Shown here: positions 63,850 through 64,000 of the stretch, in pieces
Numbering within the stretch: the first letter of the stretch is position 1
How the letters are laid out: each line of letters opens with the position of its first letter
NCBI RefSeq assembly: GCF_000149955.1
Contig: NC_030986.1
Location: forward strand, 6,749,114 to 6,813,113
Direction of reading: 5' to 3'
Origin: Fusarium oxysporum f. sp. lycopersici 4287
Lineage: Eukaryota > Ascomycota > Sordariomycetes > Hypocreales > Nectriaceae
DNA: 64,000 bases
The notes under the pieces: model-generated
What the model saw: the letters and a program-made list of their open reading frames with translations, nothing else
Databases searched by the model: none
What the model was told of the DNA's origin: nothing
Translations under genes and position numbers: made by a program

Positions 63850-64000
63850 CGCTATTGGCTACCTCTGTCTCTCAATTTTAGGAATAAGGGACAAGAAACC
63901 ACGTGGAGAGTTATTTACGATTTGTGGCTAAGATGGAGTTGGTCTATAACGTCTCGTACCTCTATAAATATGGAGTTGGGACGATGCTTTCCAGCAACCG
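63850..64000. other. 3' region of the bZIP gene
   Basis: No further gene is visible before the window ends. Confidence 0.4.

Noticed and set aside
1..64000. Giant transposon (Starship) captain gene or a secondary-metabolite cluster
   Set aside because: No DUF3435 tyrosine-recombinase frame and no polyketide or peptide synthase is visible; the lone SDR does not make a cluster.
1..64000. CRISPR array or telomere repeat array
   Set aside because: No regularly spaced repeats with unique spacers, and no TTAGGG array; TTAGGG occurs only as isolated words.

Overview
The window looks like an accessory, repeat-rich region of a filamentous ascomycete (Pezizomycotina). The visible basis is: 46-190 bp GT-AG introns, genes on both strands without operons, several fungal-only protein families, and very dense transposon debris. 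I cannot name the species. A run of 100 N at 94-193 shows it is a draft assembly. No telomere array is visible, but relics of proteins resembling fungal telomere-linked (OrsD/DUF3505-type) helicase genes recur, which suggests subtelomeric origin or exchange (inference).

Layout. 1-2.7 kb: the partial end of a serine-rich protein gene, facing a broken Crinkler-type REase-domain gene. 2.7-5.5 kb: repeats around an OrsD-type zinc-finger ORF. 6.8-8.1 kb: an HNH endonuclease gene. 9.2-11.9 kb: a 902-residue protein with a C-terminal zinc finger. 12.4-19.6 kb: a nested insertion block (5'-truncated LINE, pogo/Fot1 element, short hAT element carrying a Tc1/mariner-type MITE) that interrupts a second OrsD-type gene. 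20.5-24.6 kb: a protein of unknown function and a telomere-linked-helicase-like relic split by a repeat. 25.0-27.9 kb: a divergent pair of intact two-exon genes, one with a PD-(D/E)XK-like motif. 29.1-30.2 kb: a short-chain dehydrogenase. 32-37 kb: more helicase-like relics with shared flanks and a coiled-coil protein. 38.5 kb: a small secreted cysteine-rich protein. 45.5 kb: a conserved fungal gene of the family often labelled 'vegetative cell wall protein gp1'. 46.7-50.5 kb: two pogo elements joined to a hAT relic. 50.5-51.4 kb: a bZIP gene, possibly frameshifted. 52-60.8 kb: MULE, solo-LTR, copia and hAT remnants and an AT-rich tract. 62.8-63.8 kb: an ATF/CRE-like bZIP gene.

The genes most likely to be functional are the HNH gene, the 902-aa gene, the 20.5 kb gene, the divergent pair, the SDR, the coiled-coil gene, the small secreted protein, the gp1-like gene and the terminal bZIP. 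No pathway links them. The common theme is accessory functions (nuclease folds, a candidate effector, regulators) in DNA shaped by transposition. The least explained structure is two short dispersed repeats built of tandem GGGGTA-starting units, which lie beside or cut into several of the OrsD/helicase-like ORFs.
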